The notes below the pieces were generated by a model, which saw only the letters and a program-made list of their open reading frames with translations, was not told the origin of the DNA and searched no databases. The position numbers were made by a program, and so were the translations under genes. A stretch of DNA of 63,871 bases from Tannerella sp. (lineage in GTDB: Bacteria; Bacteroidota; Bacteroidia; Bacteroidales; Tannerellaceae): the NCBI RefSeq assembly GCF_030528505.1, contig NZ_JAUMYS010000006.1:1-63871 (forward strand), given 5' to 3'. Positions 1-8,432 of the stretch are shown in pieces (the stretch's first letter is position 1; every line of letters begins with the position of its first letter).

Positions 1-78
1 GATTTGTCTCCCACAAATTGTTTTTAACAAATCAGAGCTGTGATTTATTCCCCGGCAAATCGATTTCAGATACGACTT

Positions 79-804
79 TTACTCAGCTGTTCCGATTCCT
101 TTTCGCACCTCCTTGATCCATTTTTCGTTTACCCATTTAAAGATAAGATGTTTAAATATGATTTTCTCATCTTTCAGACCGGCCTCTTCGAACATGGATT
201 CGTAACTCATATCGAACGGAATGCTTCCGATGCGCATTTCGATCGAGGTGCCTTTACGCGGAAGTACGTATTGAAAAACAATCCGGTTTTCGAATAAATC
301 CTGAAGGATGTTCTTCTCCTTTTCGTCGAGATGGGACATTTCGAAGAAGTCGTCGAGTTGCACGTTGTAAATATCCGGACCATAATACAAGTCTTCGGTC
401 AGGTTACCGTTTTCGTATAGATAGAAGCGGACGTCTCCGTGTCCTTCATCTTTGTTGACGGCAACGAGTTTGCGTCCGTCTTTGAGATTCCAGTAACAGA
501 TTTCGTATTTGTAACCTTCCGGAAAATAATAGAATGCGGAGAGATACCCGTTTCGTTCGTCACACAGCTCGATATAGGCGTAAGTACCGTCATAATTTTC
601 GACTTCCGTATTCGGCCGTTGACCGATGGTTTGAAGCATTTCTTTCCGCTTTTCGAGCGTAAAATCCGGATGTTCGAACGCGTTGTCGGGCAGCATCAGA
701 AAAATATCTTTGATGTTTGTTTTGCTGTTCGCCTGTTTGTTGTTCTGCGCCGATGCGCCGACGGCGGATAAGACGCACAGTAAAATACACAGTATTCGTT
801 TCAT
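79..804 (-). CDS. Exported hypothetical protein, last gene of the nine-gene envelope operon
   Basis: A 241-residue protein with a clear Sec signal peptide (MKRILCILLCVLSAVGASAQ, cleavage after about residue 19). The mature part is soluble-looking, rich in Tyr, Glu and Lys, and has no membrane segment or motif I recognise. It is probably periplasmic or surface exposed. It lies 80 bases after the preceding lipoprotein gene on the same strand, which fits co-transcription with the genes up to 8.2 kb. It is the last gene visible; the operon could continue to the left of the window. No function is assigned. Confidence 0.8.
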   Translation of the reverse strand: MKRILCILLCVLSAVGASAQNNKQANSKTNIKDIFLMLPDNAFEHPDFTLEKRKEMLQTIGQRPNTEVENYDGTYAYIELCDERNGYLSAFYYFPEGYKYEICYWNLKDGRKLVAVNKDEGHGDVRFYLYENGNLTEDLYYGPDIYNVQLDDFFEMSHLDEKEKNILQDLFENRIVFQYVLPRKGTSIEMRIGSIPFDMSYESMFEEAGLKDEKIIFKHLIFKWVNEKWIKEVRKGIGTAE

Positions 805-884
805 CTGTTTCTTAATGTTTAAAGCATGAATAGAGATATCGGGGGGAGAGTTTTCGTTGCGTTACGACTACTCCCGATATACCT

Positions 885-1592
885 TTACTCGATGTATCCC
901 CATTTGTATTCGTTCAGCGGAACGGCTTTCCGCTCTTTAATCTTGACTTGTACTTTTTGATGCGCCATCAGCGTAAGTCCGTTAAACAAATATTCCTTAC
1001 TTTTCTTCTTGGCTTCCTCCAAATCGCTGTTTTGCAATTCGGCCGGCACGTGATTACGATTCTCCCACGCGGCTTTTTCTTCGTTCCAAGAGACTTGAGG
1101 GAAAGCATCGTCGTATCGATAGAAAGCGAACTGATGATCGTTTTCGATGACGATTCCCTGGTCTGCAAACGATTCTACTGCGAGCAACTTCTCGCCCGTA
1201 ATCAGATCGTATACCCACAGGGTGCGTATGGTTCCCGTGCCTTCGCTGGCCACTACCGCATCACCTACGACGCCCTCGAAAGCAAGAACCGTCCCTTCGA
1301 TCTTAAACCGTTTGCATGCCGTGTTTTTAGGTTGCATGTACAGGGTGTTATACACGCCATCGTCCGTTGAGACGATTTCTCCTTCGACAATGCGCACCTT
1401 GTCGTTTTCAAATACAATTTTCTCTTCGGGTTTGAGTGCAGGCAATTCGAGGGTTTGTTCGACCGATGCTACCCGTGTACTGTCGGCCGCTCCGTCCGAC
1501 GTCGTTGCTCCCGTGTGCTTACAACTTATCAGCAAGACGGCCCCTACCGCCATGCTCCAATTTAACATTCGCTGTTTCATTTTTCTTTTCAT
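885..1592 (-). CDS. Putative lipoprotein of unknown function
   Basis: A 235-residue protein with a lipoprotein signal: a basic N-terminus, a hydrophobic stretch and lipobox LLISC with Cys25 as the likely lipidated residue. A start at the internal Met5 is equally possible and leaves the signal intact. Just after the signal is a Ser/Thr-rich linker, then a globular part without a recognised domain. It sits in the envelope operon with gaps of 80 to 85 bases on each side. Its role is unknown; inner- or outer-membrane attachment is inferred only from the lipobox. Confidence 0.8.
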   Translation of the reverse strand: MKRKMKQRMLNWSMAVGAVLLISCKHTGATTSDGAADSTRVASVEQTLELPALKPEEKIVFENDKVRIVEGEIVSTDDGVYNTLYMQPKNTACKRFKIEGTVLAFEGVVGDAVVASEGTGTIRTLWVYDLITGEKLLAVESFADQGIVIENDHQFAFYRYDDAFPQVSWNEEKAAWENRNHVPAELQNSDLEEAKKKSKEYLFNGLTLMAHQKVQVKIKERKAVPLNEYKWGYIE

Positions 1593-1677
1593 ATTAAAAG
1601 CTAAGAGTCGGGAGGTTGCGAATGTTTTTATGATGCAGTGCTTCTATTCGCTATCCTCCCCGACCCGATTTATTCGA

Positions 1678-3174
1678 TTATTTTTTCTCCGGTGTTTGCG
1701 CTCCGTAGCCTTTCACGGCGCCAAATAAATTACGCGCTTTTTCCCAAGGGTATTTATTGGCAAACATGCTGACGCGCGTCGTGCTCGTACCTTGCTGGTT
1801 GAGTCCGAGAAAACGGTTCAGTTGGTTGGCCGACGAGTTCGCGTCGTAGTTCTCGGAAGTCGATATTTTCAATTCGGTGAAACCTTTCAGATACGGAGCA
1901 TCTATGGCCGAAATAAACGACTGATCAAACGGCATCTCTTTATTTCCTTCGTATTTCGGCCCGATTTCTTCGGCTTCTTCGATACGCGACGCCGGTACAT
2001 TGATCGGTACCGAACTGTCGCAGATTTCAAGGTCGTACTTGTTCCCAAGGAAATAATTGTTATACAAATTGCTTTGCTTCAGTTTTTCGTATTCTTTTTT
2101 ATTTTCATATCGGCAACGTTCCACCCCGCACCGGGCATTGAACGCGAAGATATTATTGTACACGTTGATGGTACGAATACCGTTCATAAAACGGAAACCT
2201 TGTCCCATCGTTTCAAACTCTTTCGTGATCGGCCACGAAAAGAGTACGGTGTTATGATGGAAATCGAGTGAGATTTCGTTTTCTCTGCCGGCAGCCAGCG
2301 TTCCCCATATTTCGCAGGCGGCATAACGGTTGGCCACGAACACGTTATTGCTGACTTCGATATGCCCGGCTCCCATTCCTCCTTGCAGCCCGAAGTAACG
2401 ACAGTTCACAAACACGCAGTTCGTTATTTTCACTTTCCCTTCGACGGTTAAGTGCAACGCGCGCCAGTCGGCTTTCGATATTCCGACCGCATTTCCGGCT
2501 TGCGCGTCGGGGTGAACCAACATCCCCGTCAGCACTTCTTTGTTGGGAGTACCCGTTCTGGGATCATTCACGTCGGGCTTGTAGTATTGGATGAACTCCC
2601 CGCCATCGAACGTGAATCCGTCGACCACGACTTCGCCGGCCGGACGTTTATCGCCGTAAGCGCGGCGAGCCGTAATATGAAACAAAGCCGAACCGATGCT
2701 GCGCGGCGATTTTTCGTTAGGCTGAATTTTGGTGATGTATTTGAGCGGGTCGCGCTCGGAAAAATCCAACGAATAACCTCCGTAGAATTTCAAAAACTTC
2801 CCGTCATCGGCGCCGTTTCCGAATCGGCCGCATTCAATATACCCTCTGTCCATATTGCCCAAGTAATTGCCTTCCGCCACCAGAATGGTAGCCCCTTCTT
2901 CGGCAAGGTCGATCGCTTTTTGCAAATCTTTCAAAGGCGTATCTTTACTGAGTCCGTCGGCACGTACACTGCCGTTAGGACTCACATAGTAGGTTTTCCC
3001 TGACGAGACCGTGGCCTTTGCCATTGTGCCTCTCTCTCCTCCTCTGTCGGCCGTTCTGCCGGCATCTCGGTTCATGGCCGCCTTTCTTCCCAGACGGTCC
3101 AAAACTTGTGCTTGAGCGGGTATTGCTATTCCCAACAAAAGCACCACGACGAAATAATACATGTTCTTCTTCAT
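1678..3174 (-). CDS. Exported right-handed parallel beta-helix protein
   Basis: A 498-residue protein with signal peptide MKKNMYYFVVVLLLGIAIPAQAQ. From about residue 60 it reads TYYVSPNGSVRADG...SKDTPLKDLQKAIDLAEEGATILVAEGNY, the usual opening of DUF1565/PbH1 beta-helix proteins. Repeated short strands with N/V/F patterns (VKITNCVFVNCRYFGLQGG, IEVSNNVFVANRYAA, DFHHNTVLF, INVYNNIFAFNAR) are typical helix coils. Such folds often bind or cleave polysaccharides, but no catalytic signature of a lyase or hydrolase is visible, so an adhesin or binding role is as likely. It belongs to the envelope operon, 85 bases before the next lipoprotein gene. Confidence 0.85.
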   Translation of the reverse strand: MKKNMYYFVVVLLLGIAIPAQAQVLDRLGRKAAMNRDAGRTADRGGERGTMAKATVSSGKTYYVSPNGSVRADGLSKDTPLKDLQKAIDLAEEGATILVAEGNYLGNMDRGYIECGRFGNGADDGKFLKFYGGYSLDFSERDPLKYITKIQPNEKSPRSIGSALFHITARRAYGDKRPAGEVVVDGFTFDGGEFIQYYKPDVNDPRTGTPNKEVLTGMLVHPDAQAGNAVGISKADWRALHLTVEGKVKITNCVFVNCRYFGLQGGMGAGHIEVSNNVFVANRYAACEIWGTLAAGRENEISLDFHHNTVLFSWPITKEFETMGQGFRFMNGIRTINVYNNIFAFNARCGVERCRYENKKEYEKLKQSNLYNNYFLGNKYDLEICDSSVPINVPASRIEEAEEIGPKYEGNKEMPFDQSFISAIDAPYLKGFTELKISTSENYDANSSANQLNRFLGLNQQGTSTTRVSMFANKYPWEKARNLFGAVKGYGAQTPEKK

Positions 3175-3253
3175 CTTGATTGTTTTTTAAAAGGTTTTTA
3201 TTCTTTTTATTTTCATGACATGCTTGCGTAAACAGTACATCATGATGGATTCG

Positions 3254-4165
3254 TTATTTATTGTATTCACGCATCAACGGATCGTCCGACTTGAACTGTG
3301 CGTTGTTTACCTTTTCCCGAACAGCGTATATATCCTTGTAATTCTTTTCAGCCGACGCGATGTTGATCAACCTCGTTGTCGGACTGTCGGGAAAAGCTTT
3401 GCTGAAACGCATCCATTCCGCTTGCAAATCGGGATCGAGCTTCCCTGTTTCGTCAGCGATAGGCGTATTATCCGTACCCGTTACATAAGCGCTTTGAAGA
3501 AATTGATAATCTTCCGCAAGTACTTTGAAAAAGCCGATATGATCGGGATATGTCTTCGCGTATGCTTCGTATCGGGCAATCAGGTCGCCCAATTCTCGCC
3601 AAGTAACGAGTAAAGCCGCATCGGTAACGACATTTTCAGCATCTCTCAGTAATTGCCAATACTCCTGATAGGATACCGGCAATTGCTTGAGATAGTTTTC
3701 GAAAAGAGCCGCGCTCGGTTCAATCGAAACGATGCCTTCGCCCATTTCCTTAAATTCCAGACCGACTTCCATGTACCGTTTTTCTTTTTGTTTGACGGAA
3801 TCGTGCGGTTCGATGCGATCACCATTCTCATTCATCCGATATTCATAGTAATGTTCCAGATAATCGGATTCTTTTTCGTTCAGATTCTCCAATTCCACAT
3901 AGACGAACGTGCTGAAATCATTGAAAAAGCCTCCTTTTTCGTCGTCTGTGGCATATTTGAATTTCAAGTCGGTAATCTGTCGGTGCAGACCGATACGCTC
4001 CAACTCATTATCCGAAGCAATCAGTTTTTTTTCGAGACTATCTATAAGAGTAGCCTCTTGATTGACGATGTTTTCGGTATTTTCTTCCGCTTGTTTTGGC
4101 CGGGAAGCGTTGTTGCAAGAAACCCACAGAAACGCTCCCGCCAACAAATACATCATTGTTTTCAT
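3254..4165 (-). CDS. Putative lipoprotein of unknown function
   Basis: A 303-residue protein with lipobox LWVSC (Cys17) after MKTMMYLLAGAF. The mature protein is highly charged and looks mostly helical, with Glu/Lys-rich stretches such as ENTENIVNQEATLIDSLEKK, so a helical, perhaps coiled-coil or repeat-like, architecture is likely. No family is recognised. It lies 13 bases downstream of the beta-propeller lipoprotein gene (4179-5195), the tightest spacing in this operon, so the two are very probably translated from one transcript and may act together in the envelope. Confidence 0.8.
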   Translation of the reverse strand: MKTMMYLLAGAFLWVSCNNASRPKQAEENTENIVNQEATLIDSLEKKLIASDNELERIGLHRQITDLKFKYATDDEKGGFFNDFSTFVYVELENLNEKESDYLEHYYEYRMNENGDRIEPHDSVKQKEKRYMEVGLEFKEMGEGIVSIEPSAALFENYLKQLPVSYQEYWQLLRDAENVVTDAALLVTWRELGDLIARYEAYAKTYPDHIGFFKVLAEDYQFLQSAYVTGTDNTPIADETGKLDPDLQAEWMRFSKAFPDSPTTRLINIASAEKNYKDIYAVREKVNNAQFKSDDPLMREYNK

Positions 4166-4178
4166 CTTCTTGTTCTCC

Positions 4179-5195
4179 TTATTTTACAGGCTGTTTCACG
4201 TCGAAACTCTTTATGCCGATCATAAGATCGATCGGGCTGTTTCCGTCGGAATCCGTGATGTAGAGCACCTTGACTCCGATATTTTCGTCTTCGCTTTCTT
4301 CGTCGTTGGAAAAGACGAGCTGATTGCCGGCCCATTGCGGTGGAAAGTATTGTCCCGCGCCGTCTTCACCCAGCCTTTGCTGATGTTTACCGTCCGCATC
4401 GGCCATACAGAGCGGGCCATGCGCCAAATCGCCAAACGAATTAATCGCGACAAATGCAACTTTTGACCCGTCGGGCGAAACAGTCTGTTTGAAATAATCG
4501 ACTTCGGTTGCGCCGTAATCTTCTCCCATCGCTTTCAGGTTCAATTGATCGGTCAGACAGATACGGTTTCCGTTGCGCAGGTAAAACAAGTGTTCATTTT
4601 CCGTTACGAAACGGTCGTCCGCTTCCTGATAGAGCTCGCCGAAGCGTTTGCGGGCCTCTTCCGAGTCACTCGTCGTTGTCAGGCTGTTGTCTGCAATTGT
4701 ATAAATATGATACGTTCCGAAGTCATATCCATCCCAACTGAAATCGCTGCGGATAAGCAGTTTTCCGTTCTGATATTCCAGCAAACTGTTGTCGCCGTAC
4801 GTTTCGGTTATACATTTGTCTTTCGCGATATTCAGACTCAAAAGGTCTTGGAGTTGTACTCCGGCGTCGGAGAATACGGCTTTGCGAAGCCACAACATTC
4901 CATCGCGTACTACGGTATAATATATGGTACGTCCGTCGGGATCGAATTTGAGATTAAAAACCTCTTCGGTCTCTTCGGTGAAAGGCACCCGATCATCCGC
5001 TTCCACATTGTAAAAATAGACTTGGCCGTCTTTCTGATACGCCACGATATGGGCCTTCTCGAAGCCGGCATACTGATGCGTTTCGATGATTTTCGAGTCT
5101 CCCGAAGCATCGGTCTGCTTGCTTTTGGCCGGGTTGCATGCCGTCAAAAGGCATAATATCGTTAAAAAGATCATTTGCATATGTGTTGTTTTCAT
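4179..5195 (-). CDS. Lipoprotein with TolB-like (PD40) beta-propeller repeats
   Basis: A 338-residue lipoprotein: lipobox LLTAC with Cys20. The mature part carries propeller-like blades of the WD40-like/PD40 type found in TolB, for example EEVFNLKFDPDGRTIYYTV and KQTVSPDGSKVAFVAINSFG, the latter followed by a Gly/Asp-rich turn and a strand ending in VLYITDSDGN. Such propellers usually bind partner proteins or peptides. No peptidase domain is fused to it. It is in the envelope operon, 35 bases after an exported 162-residue protein gene and 13 bases before another lipoprotein gene. Confidence 0.8.
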   Translation of the reverse strand: MKTTHMQMIFLTILCLLTACNPAKSKQTDASGDSKIIETHQYAGFEKAHIVAYQKDGQVYFYNVEADDRVPFTEETEEVFNLKFDPDGRTIYYTVVRDGMLWLRKAVFSDAGVQLQDLLSLNIAKDKCITETYGDNSLLEYQNGKLLIRSDFSWDGYDFGTYHIYTIADNSLTTTSDSEEARKRFGELYQEADDRFVTENEHLFYLRNGNRICLTDQLNLKAMGEDYGATEVDYFKQTVSPDGSKVAFVAINSFGDLAHGPLCMADADGKHQQRLGEDGAGQYFPPQWAGNQLVFSNDEESEDENIGVKVLYITDSDGNSPIDLMIGIKSFDVKQPVK

Positions 5196-5230
5196 TGTTT
5201 CTTTTCTATTTATTATTCTATTTGTTCTTC

Positions 5231-5719
5231 TTAATCTGCGAATTGCTGTAAGGAACTTTTAAAGGCGATGTATTGCTTTTTGTAGCGCTCGTACGCCTTC
5301 TGATTTTTATACTTGATCCCGACAACCCATACCGTGTTTTCCATTTCGTTGCGAATTTCCTGATAGCTGCGTACGTAGCTGCCGTCTTTGGCGCTAATCG
5401 TCCAATGGGTAACGGTCTGGTTCGCGGTCTTTTTCACCTGTCTGTTTCCTTCTTTTTCATTCGACCGAAGAGCGATGTCGGTGGGTTCGCCTCCCCACTG
5501 GGGTGAGAAGATATAAAATTCGACTTCACCGTCGGGAGAGGTGAAGAACGCGCTGTCGAACTGATTATCTTCGCCGCTTGCGGACACCATCGATCCTTGT
5601 GCGATGAAGTCGGACGGATATTTCACTTCAAACCATGCCCCTGTAAAAGTCCGGTCTTGTGCCGACAAATGCAGGAAGAATAGCGCAGCAACGGCTGTAC
5701 ATAAAACTTTTCTTATCAT
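5231..5719 (-). CDS. Small exported protein of unknown function
   Basis: A 162-residue protein with signal peptide MIRKVLCTAVAALFFLHLSAQ. The mature domain of about 140 residues begins GAWFEVKYPSDFIAQGS and contains alternating strands (VEFYIFSPQWGG, VTHWTISAKDGSY) and a C-terminal amphipathic helix ending in YIAFKSSLQQF. This pattern resembles small PsbP/DUF1795-like alpha/beta sandwich proteins, but that is only a resemblance. It is a member of the envelope operon with 31- and 35-base gaps to its neighbours. Confidence 0.75.
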   Translation of the reverse strand: MIRKVLCTAVAALFFLHLSAQDRTFTGAWFEVKYPSDFIAQGSMVSASGEDNQFDSAFFTSPDGEVEFYIFSPQWGGEPTDIALRSNEKEGNRQVKKTANQTVTHWTISAKDGSYVRSYQEIRNEMENTVWVVGIKYKNQKAYERYKKQYIAFKSSLQQFAD

Positions 5720-5750
5720 CTTGTTTTCTTTTACTTCCGTTGTTAACCCG

Positions 5751-6488
5751 TCAATCTAACCCCTTAAACGGATGATCGAAACCAATCGCTCGCACCCGCG
5801 AATAGATGCTGGAACACTCGCTTACGATAAAGTACTTGCCTTCGCTCGATTCTTTCGGGTCTTTGGTCTTTACCAATGCGATCGGATCGGGTCTTTCTTT
5901 TCCTTTTGTCAGTACTAAGAGTTTGACGATCGGGGCCTGATAATCGTTCGAATGACTGTATCCTCGTCCATCGTCCACGGTCACTTCGACCGTGTAGGGT
6001 TTGGTCGGGCTGTAACCGTTTTCGGGGGTAGCCCCTTTCAGATAAGCGGCCATCTGGTAAGGACGTGAAGAATTATCGTTGTTGAACAGGAGTTTCAGCT
6101 GTCTGACCGCGCTGCTTTTTTCACCCGAATTCGTATTCGTACTGTTCAGATTAATACATTCCATCCCTATCCTTTGATTGCGGCGAAACATTTCATAGGC
6201 CATAATCTGCAAGGCCACGGCTCCGTGCGGTTCCGTACCGATTTTTTCACGCGCTTGCTTAAACTCTTCGACCGAAGCCGGAAAGTGGTTGAACGTAACC
6301 GAACCTTTTTGCCCTTTGACCAGCTTCTGATGATCGATCGTTCCCTCTATCTTTACATCGAGCTCGGGCAGATTCTTCGGTTTCTCCCCTCCCGGCTCAT
6401 TTTTATCGCATGCTCCCAATGAGAGCAACATCACACTTGCTACTGCAAGTAGACATTCATTCAATCGGTTTAATACATTTCGTTTCAT
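5751..6488 (-). CDS. Putative lipoprotein of unknown function
   Basis: A lipoprotein of about 245 residues from the start chosen here (MKRNVLNRLNECLL). A longer start at 6515 adds nine Asn/Tyr-rich residues and would put charged and polar residues ahead of the signal, so I prefer the internal Met. The lipobox is LSLGAC with Cys27. The mature part starts with DKNEPGGEKPKNLPELDVKI, a typical flexible linker, followed by a domain of strands (LPELDVKIEGTIDHQKLVKG) and a conserved-looking PYTVEVTVDDGRGYSH segment. No family is recognised. It is an operon member between the beta-flower gene and the 162-residue exported protein. Confidence 0.75.
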   Translation of the reverse strand: MKRNVLNRLNECLLAVASVMLLSLGACDKNEPGGEKPKNLPELDVKIEGTIDHQKLVKGQKGSVTFNHFPASVEEFKQAREKIGTEPHGAVALQIMAYEMFRRNQRIGMECINLNSTNTNSGEKSSAVRQLKLLFNNDNSSRPYQMAAYLKGATPENGYSPTKPYTVEVTVDDGRGYSHSNDYQAPIVKLLVLTKGKERPDPIALVKTKDPKESSEGKYFIVSECSSIYSRVRAIGFDHPFKGLD

Positions 6489-6586
6489 TTCTTTGTAGTT
6501 ATTATAGTTATACATCTATTATAATACATCATCGTGTATCATTTTGTTTTGTTGTTTTTTCGGTTCGGAACCCCACAAGAACAGGT

Positions 6587-7012
6587 TCAGAAGTCGAAAA
6601 AGAAGAAAGCAACGGCCGCCCATTCTTTTTTTACTCCCGATGCTTTGCCGATGCTGGCATTGTTGCTGTTACGTACCGTACCGTCGGCATCGATCTTACC
6701 AAGATACTTGTTGCTGCAATCACGCACAGTACCATCGGAATGGATTCGTCCGATTTCCGCGTGACTGCGATCGCGTACGATACCGTCGGAAGAGATGGTA
6801 CCGATTTGCTTGTTACTGCGGTCGCAAATCGTACCGTCGGATTTGATTCTCCCCACTTCCGCATGGCTTCGATTGCGAATCGTTCCATCGGAGCTAATAC
6901 TTCCGATCTGTTCGTTGTTATTGCTACGCAGCACTTGTGCGCGGGTTTGTTGCGGCATTGTAATCCATGCCATCAGGCATGCCGCAAGGATATACATCAC
7001 ATTCTTCATCAT
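6587..7012 (-). CDS. Exported beta-flower repeat protein (copy 1)
   Basis: A 141-residue protein with signal peptide ending MPQQTRAQ, then five near-perfect 17-residue repeats of the form [IVL]GxIxSDGT[IV]RxRS (first repeat IGSISSDGTIRNRSHAE), closed by IGKASGVKKEWAAVAFFFFDF. Five short repeats per chain suit the 'five-fold beta-flower' fold described for Bacteroidetes proteins; the name is from memory. A close paralogue lies at 48948-49370 with the same repeat count and the same C-terminus. It is the second gene of the envelope operon, 52 bases after the TPM-domain gene. The extremely hydrophobic, Phe-rich C-terminal tail is unusual for a secreted protein and may mediate assembly or membrane contact. 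The function is unknown. Confidence 0.85.
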   Translation of the reverse strand: MMKNVMYILAACLMAWITMPQQTRAQVLRSNNNEQIGSISSDGTIRNRSHAEVGRIKSDGTICDRSNKQIGTISSDGIVRDRSHAEIGRIHSDGTVRDCSNKYLGKIDADGTVRNSNNASIGKASGVKKEWAAVAFFFFDF

Positions 7013-7064
7013 TAATTTGTTTTATCAGTTATTCATAACACATAGCCTGCTCTTTTTTTCTCGT

Positions 7065-8231
7065 TCAGAAGCGTGTGGACGCACCACCACCGCCGCTACG
7101 GCCTCCTCCCCACGAGCCTCCCCCGTCGTTGTCACTGTTTCTGCCTCCGCTTCTCATCTGTTGAATTACGTTTTGCGTCAACATAGCGAATTCTGTTACA
7201 TCGTCCTTCAACGTTTCTTTCATCCGGAAGCCACATTTTTTACAGACGAAACGCCAATGTTGTGTTCTCATGTTTTTACTTTCAACCATCTCATAATCTA
7301 CGTAAAACTCTTTCCGGAGATTCTTAAATGCTCCTATCGCACGACACGACGGACACGGTACACTGCAAGTCAGACGACGGCGAAACAGCAGTTTGAATAA
7401 TACGAATAAAGGCAGTAAGATGAGTCCCGGAAAGCAAAAGATTGCGATAATCCCTATCACATAAAACGATGTCTTCCGCGCGACGACGCTTCTTCCCACT
7501 CTGCCGCTACGAGCAAACTTAAATTCGTCGTACGAGATAGCGAAAAACAAGATGGCCGATACGACAATGGCCAATATCACAAGAATGCCGTTGATTCCCT
7601 CGTCTCCCTCGTCCGTGTTTTTCTCCTTCATGGTAGAGAGGGCATTGTTCTTCGGTCGGTTACTCATAACGCGTCGCACTTCCTTCACGCCCGCGAGTAA
7701 TCCTTCTCCAAAAGCCTGCTGACGAAAGAGAGGCATCATATGGCGAGTCTGAATCTCTTTACATACAGCATCGGTTAATTCATTTTCAAGTCCATGCCCC
7801 GTTTCGAACACAATTTCACGTTCTCCTTCGTCCGTAAGCAATACCATCAATAACCCCCGGTTCGTTTGCTTGTCGCCGATGCCCCATGTGTTGAATAATT
7901 CGTTGGTGAATCTACGAGTCGAATCATACCGATCACGGTCAATGGCAGGCAGCACGACTATCGCCACCTCTATATGGAGCGAATCACGCAATCCGGCCAA
8001 TAAACGGTTCAGTTGAGCTTGTTCGCGGGAACGAATGATATTCTCCGGGTCACTGACATACTGCTTTCCATCATACAGCTGTACGTTGGGGACATCGCCC
8101 GTACGGTAACGTTTTTGCGCAGCCGATGGAGTGATAATGCCCCAAAGCAACATCGTTAGCATTCCTACCTTTATATATAACAGTCTATCCGTTCGCTCCT
8201 TTTCATATATCATATCTTCATCCATAATCAC
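7065..8231 (-). CDS. TPM-domain (YgcG-like) membrane protein
   Basis: A 388-residue protein. After a signal-like segment (MLTMLLWGIITPSAAQ) comes a TPM domain: VSDPENIIRSREQAQLNRLLAGL, then IEVAIVVLPAI, WGIGDKQTNRGLLMVLLTDEGEREIVFETGHGLE, all hallmarks of the TPM_phosphatase family. Two hydrophobic segments follow (about residues 215-235 and 255-285), then a cytoplasmic region with CxxC pairs (SVPCPSCRAI, FVCKKCGFRM) that may be a zinc ribbon. The tail is GGGSWGGGRSGGGGASTRF, the Gly/Ser-rich end common in YgcG proteins. It is the first gene of the envelope operon. Family members have been linked to photosystem repair or envelope stress; its job here is unknown. The start could also be Met7 (8213). 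Confidence 0.85.
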   Translation of the reverse strand: MIMDEDMIYEKERTDRLLYIKVGMLTMLLWGIITPSAAQKRYRTGDVPNVQLYDGKQYVSDPENIIRSREQAQLNRLLAGLRDSLHIEVAIVVLPAIDRDRYDSTRRFTNELFNTWGIGDKQTNRGLLMVLLTDEGEREIVFETGHGLENELTDAVCKEIQTRHMMPLFRQQAFGEGLLAGVKEVRRVMSNRPKNNALSTMKEKNTDEGDEGINGILVILAIVVSAILFFAISYDEFKFARSGRVGRSVVARKTSFYVIGIIAIFCFPGLILLPLFVLFKLLFRRRLTCSVPCPSCRAIGAFKNLRKEFYVDYEMVESKNMRTQHWRFVCKKCGFRMKETLKDDVTEFAMLTQNVIQQMRSGGRNSDNDGGGSWGGGRSGGGGASTRF

Positions 8232-8286
8232 CTCAATAATAAATCATTTTAATAGTCATTCCGATGCAAATATTTATTATGCGCAG

Positions 8287-8336
8287 CAAAGGTCGGAAGA
8301 AAAATAAATTTGGTCAATGAGTAAATTACTCAATTT
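8287..8336 (-). promoter_or_regulatory. Promoter/operator of the nine-gene envelope operon
   Basis: The palindrome TGAGTAAATTACTCA (8318-8332) lies inside a 25-base block, 8312-8336, that recurs letter for letter on the other strand at 48790-48814. On the minus strand a TTTGC box (8290 downwards) follows with the palindrome edge 28 bases from the first T, exactly as at the second site. The -7 box here lacks the TA of TAnnTTTG. The first start codon of the operon is 56 bases further on. A dyad centred near -42 would suit an activator of the Crp/Fnr type, but the regulator is unknown. Confidence 0.65.
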
Positions 8337-8350
8337 TGCGTGTGCGCTTC

Positions 8351-8380
8351 TTTTTCCGGGAATTTTTTATTCCCGAAAAA
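8351..8380. other. Hairpin between divergent operons
   Basis: TTTTTCCGGGAAT (8351-8363) pairs with ATTCCCGAAAAA (8369-8380), with one bulged C and a five-base T loop. It is flanked by T and A runs, so it could stop transcription in both directions or insulate the two divergent transcription units. It lies between the palindromic operator and the GH30 gene. Confidence 0.5.
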
Positions 8381-8383
8381 ACG

Positions 8384-8411
8384 TTGTATTCGTTTTTTGT
8401 ATCTATATTTA
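8384..8411 (+). promoter_or_regulatory. Possible promoter of the GH30-GH2 pair
   Basis: TATATTTA at 8404-8411 differs from TAnnTTTG only in the last base; a TTG lies at 8384-8386, 17 bases upstream. The GH30 start follows 21 bases later. This is the only candidate seen ahead of the gene and is weak. Confidence 0.35.
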
Positions 8412-8432
8412 CGCAATATTTAAGTAGATCAT

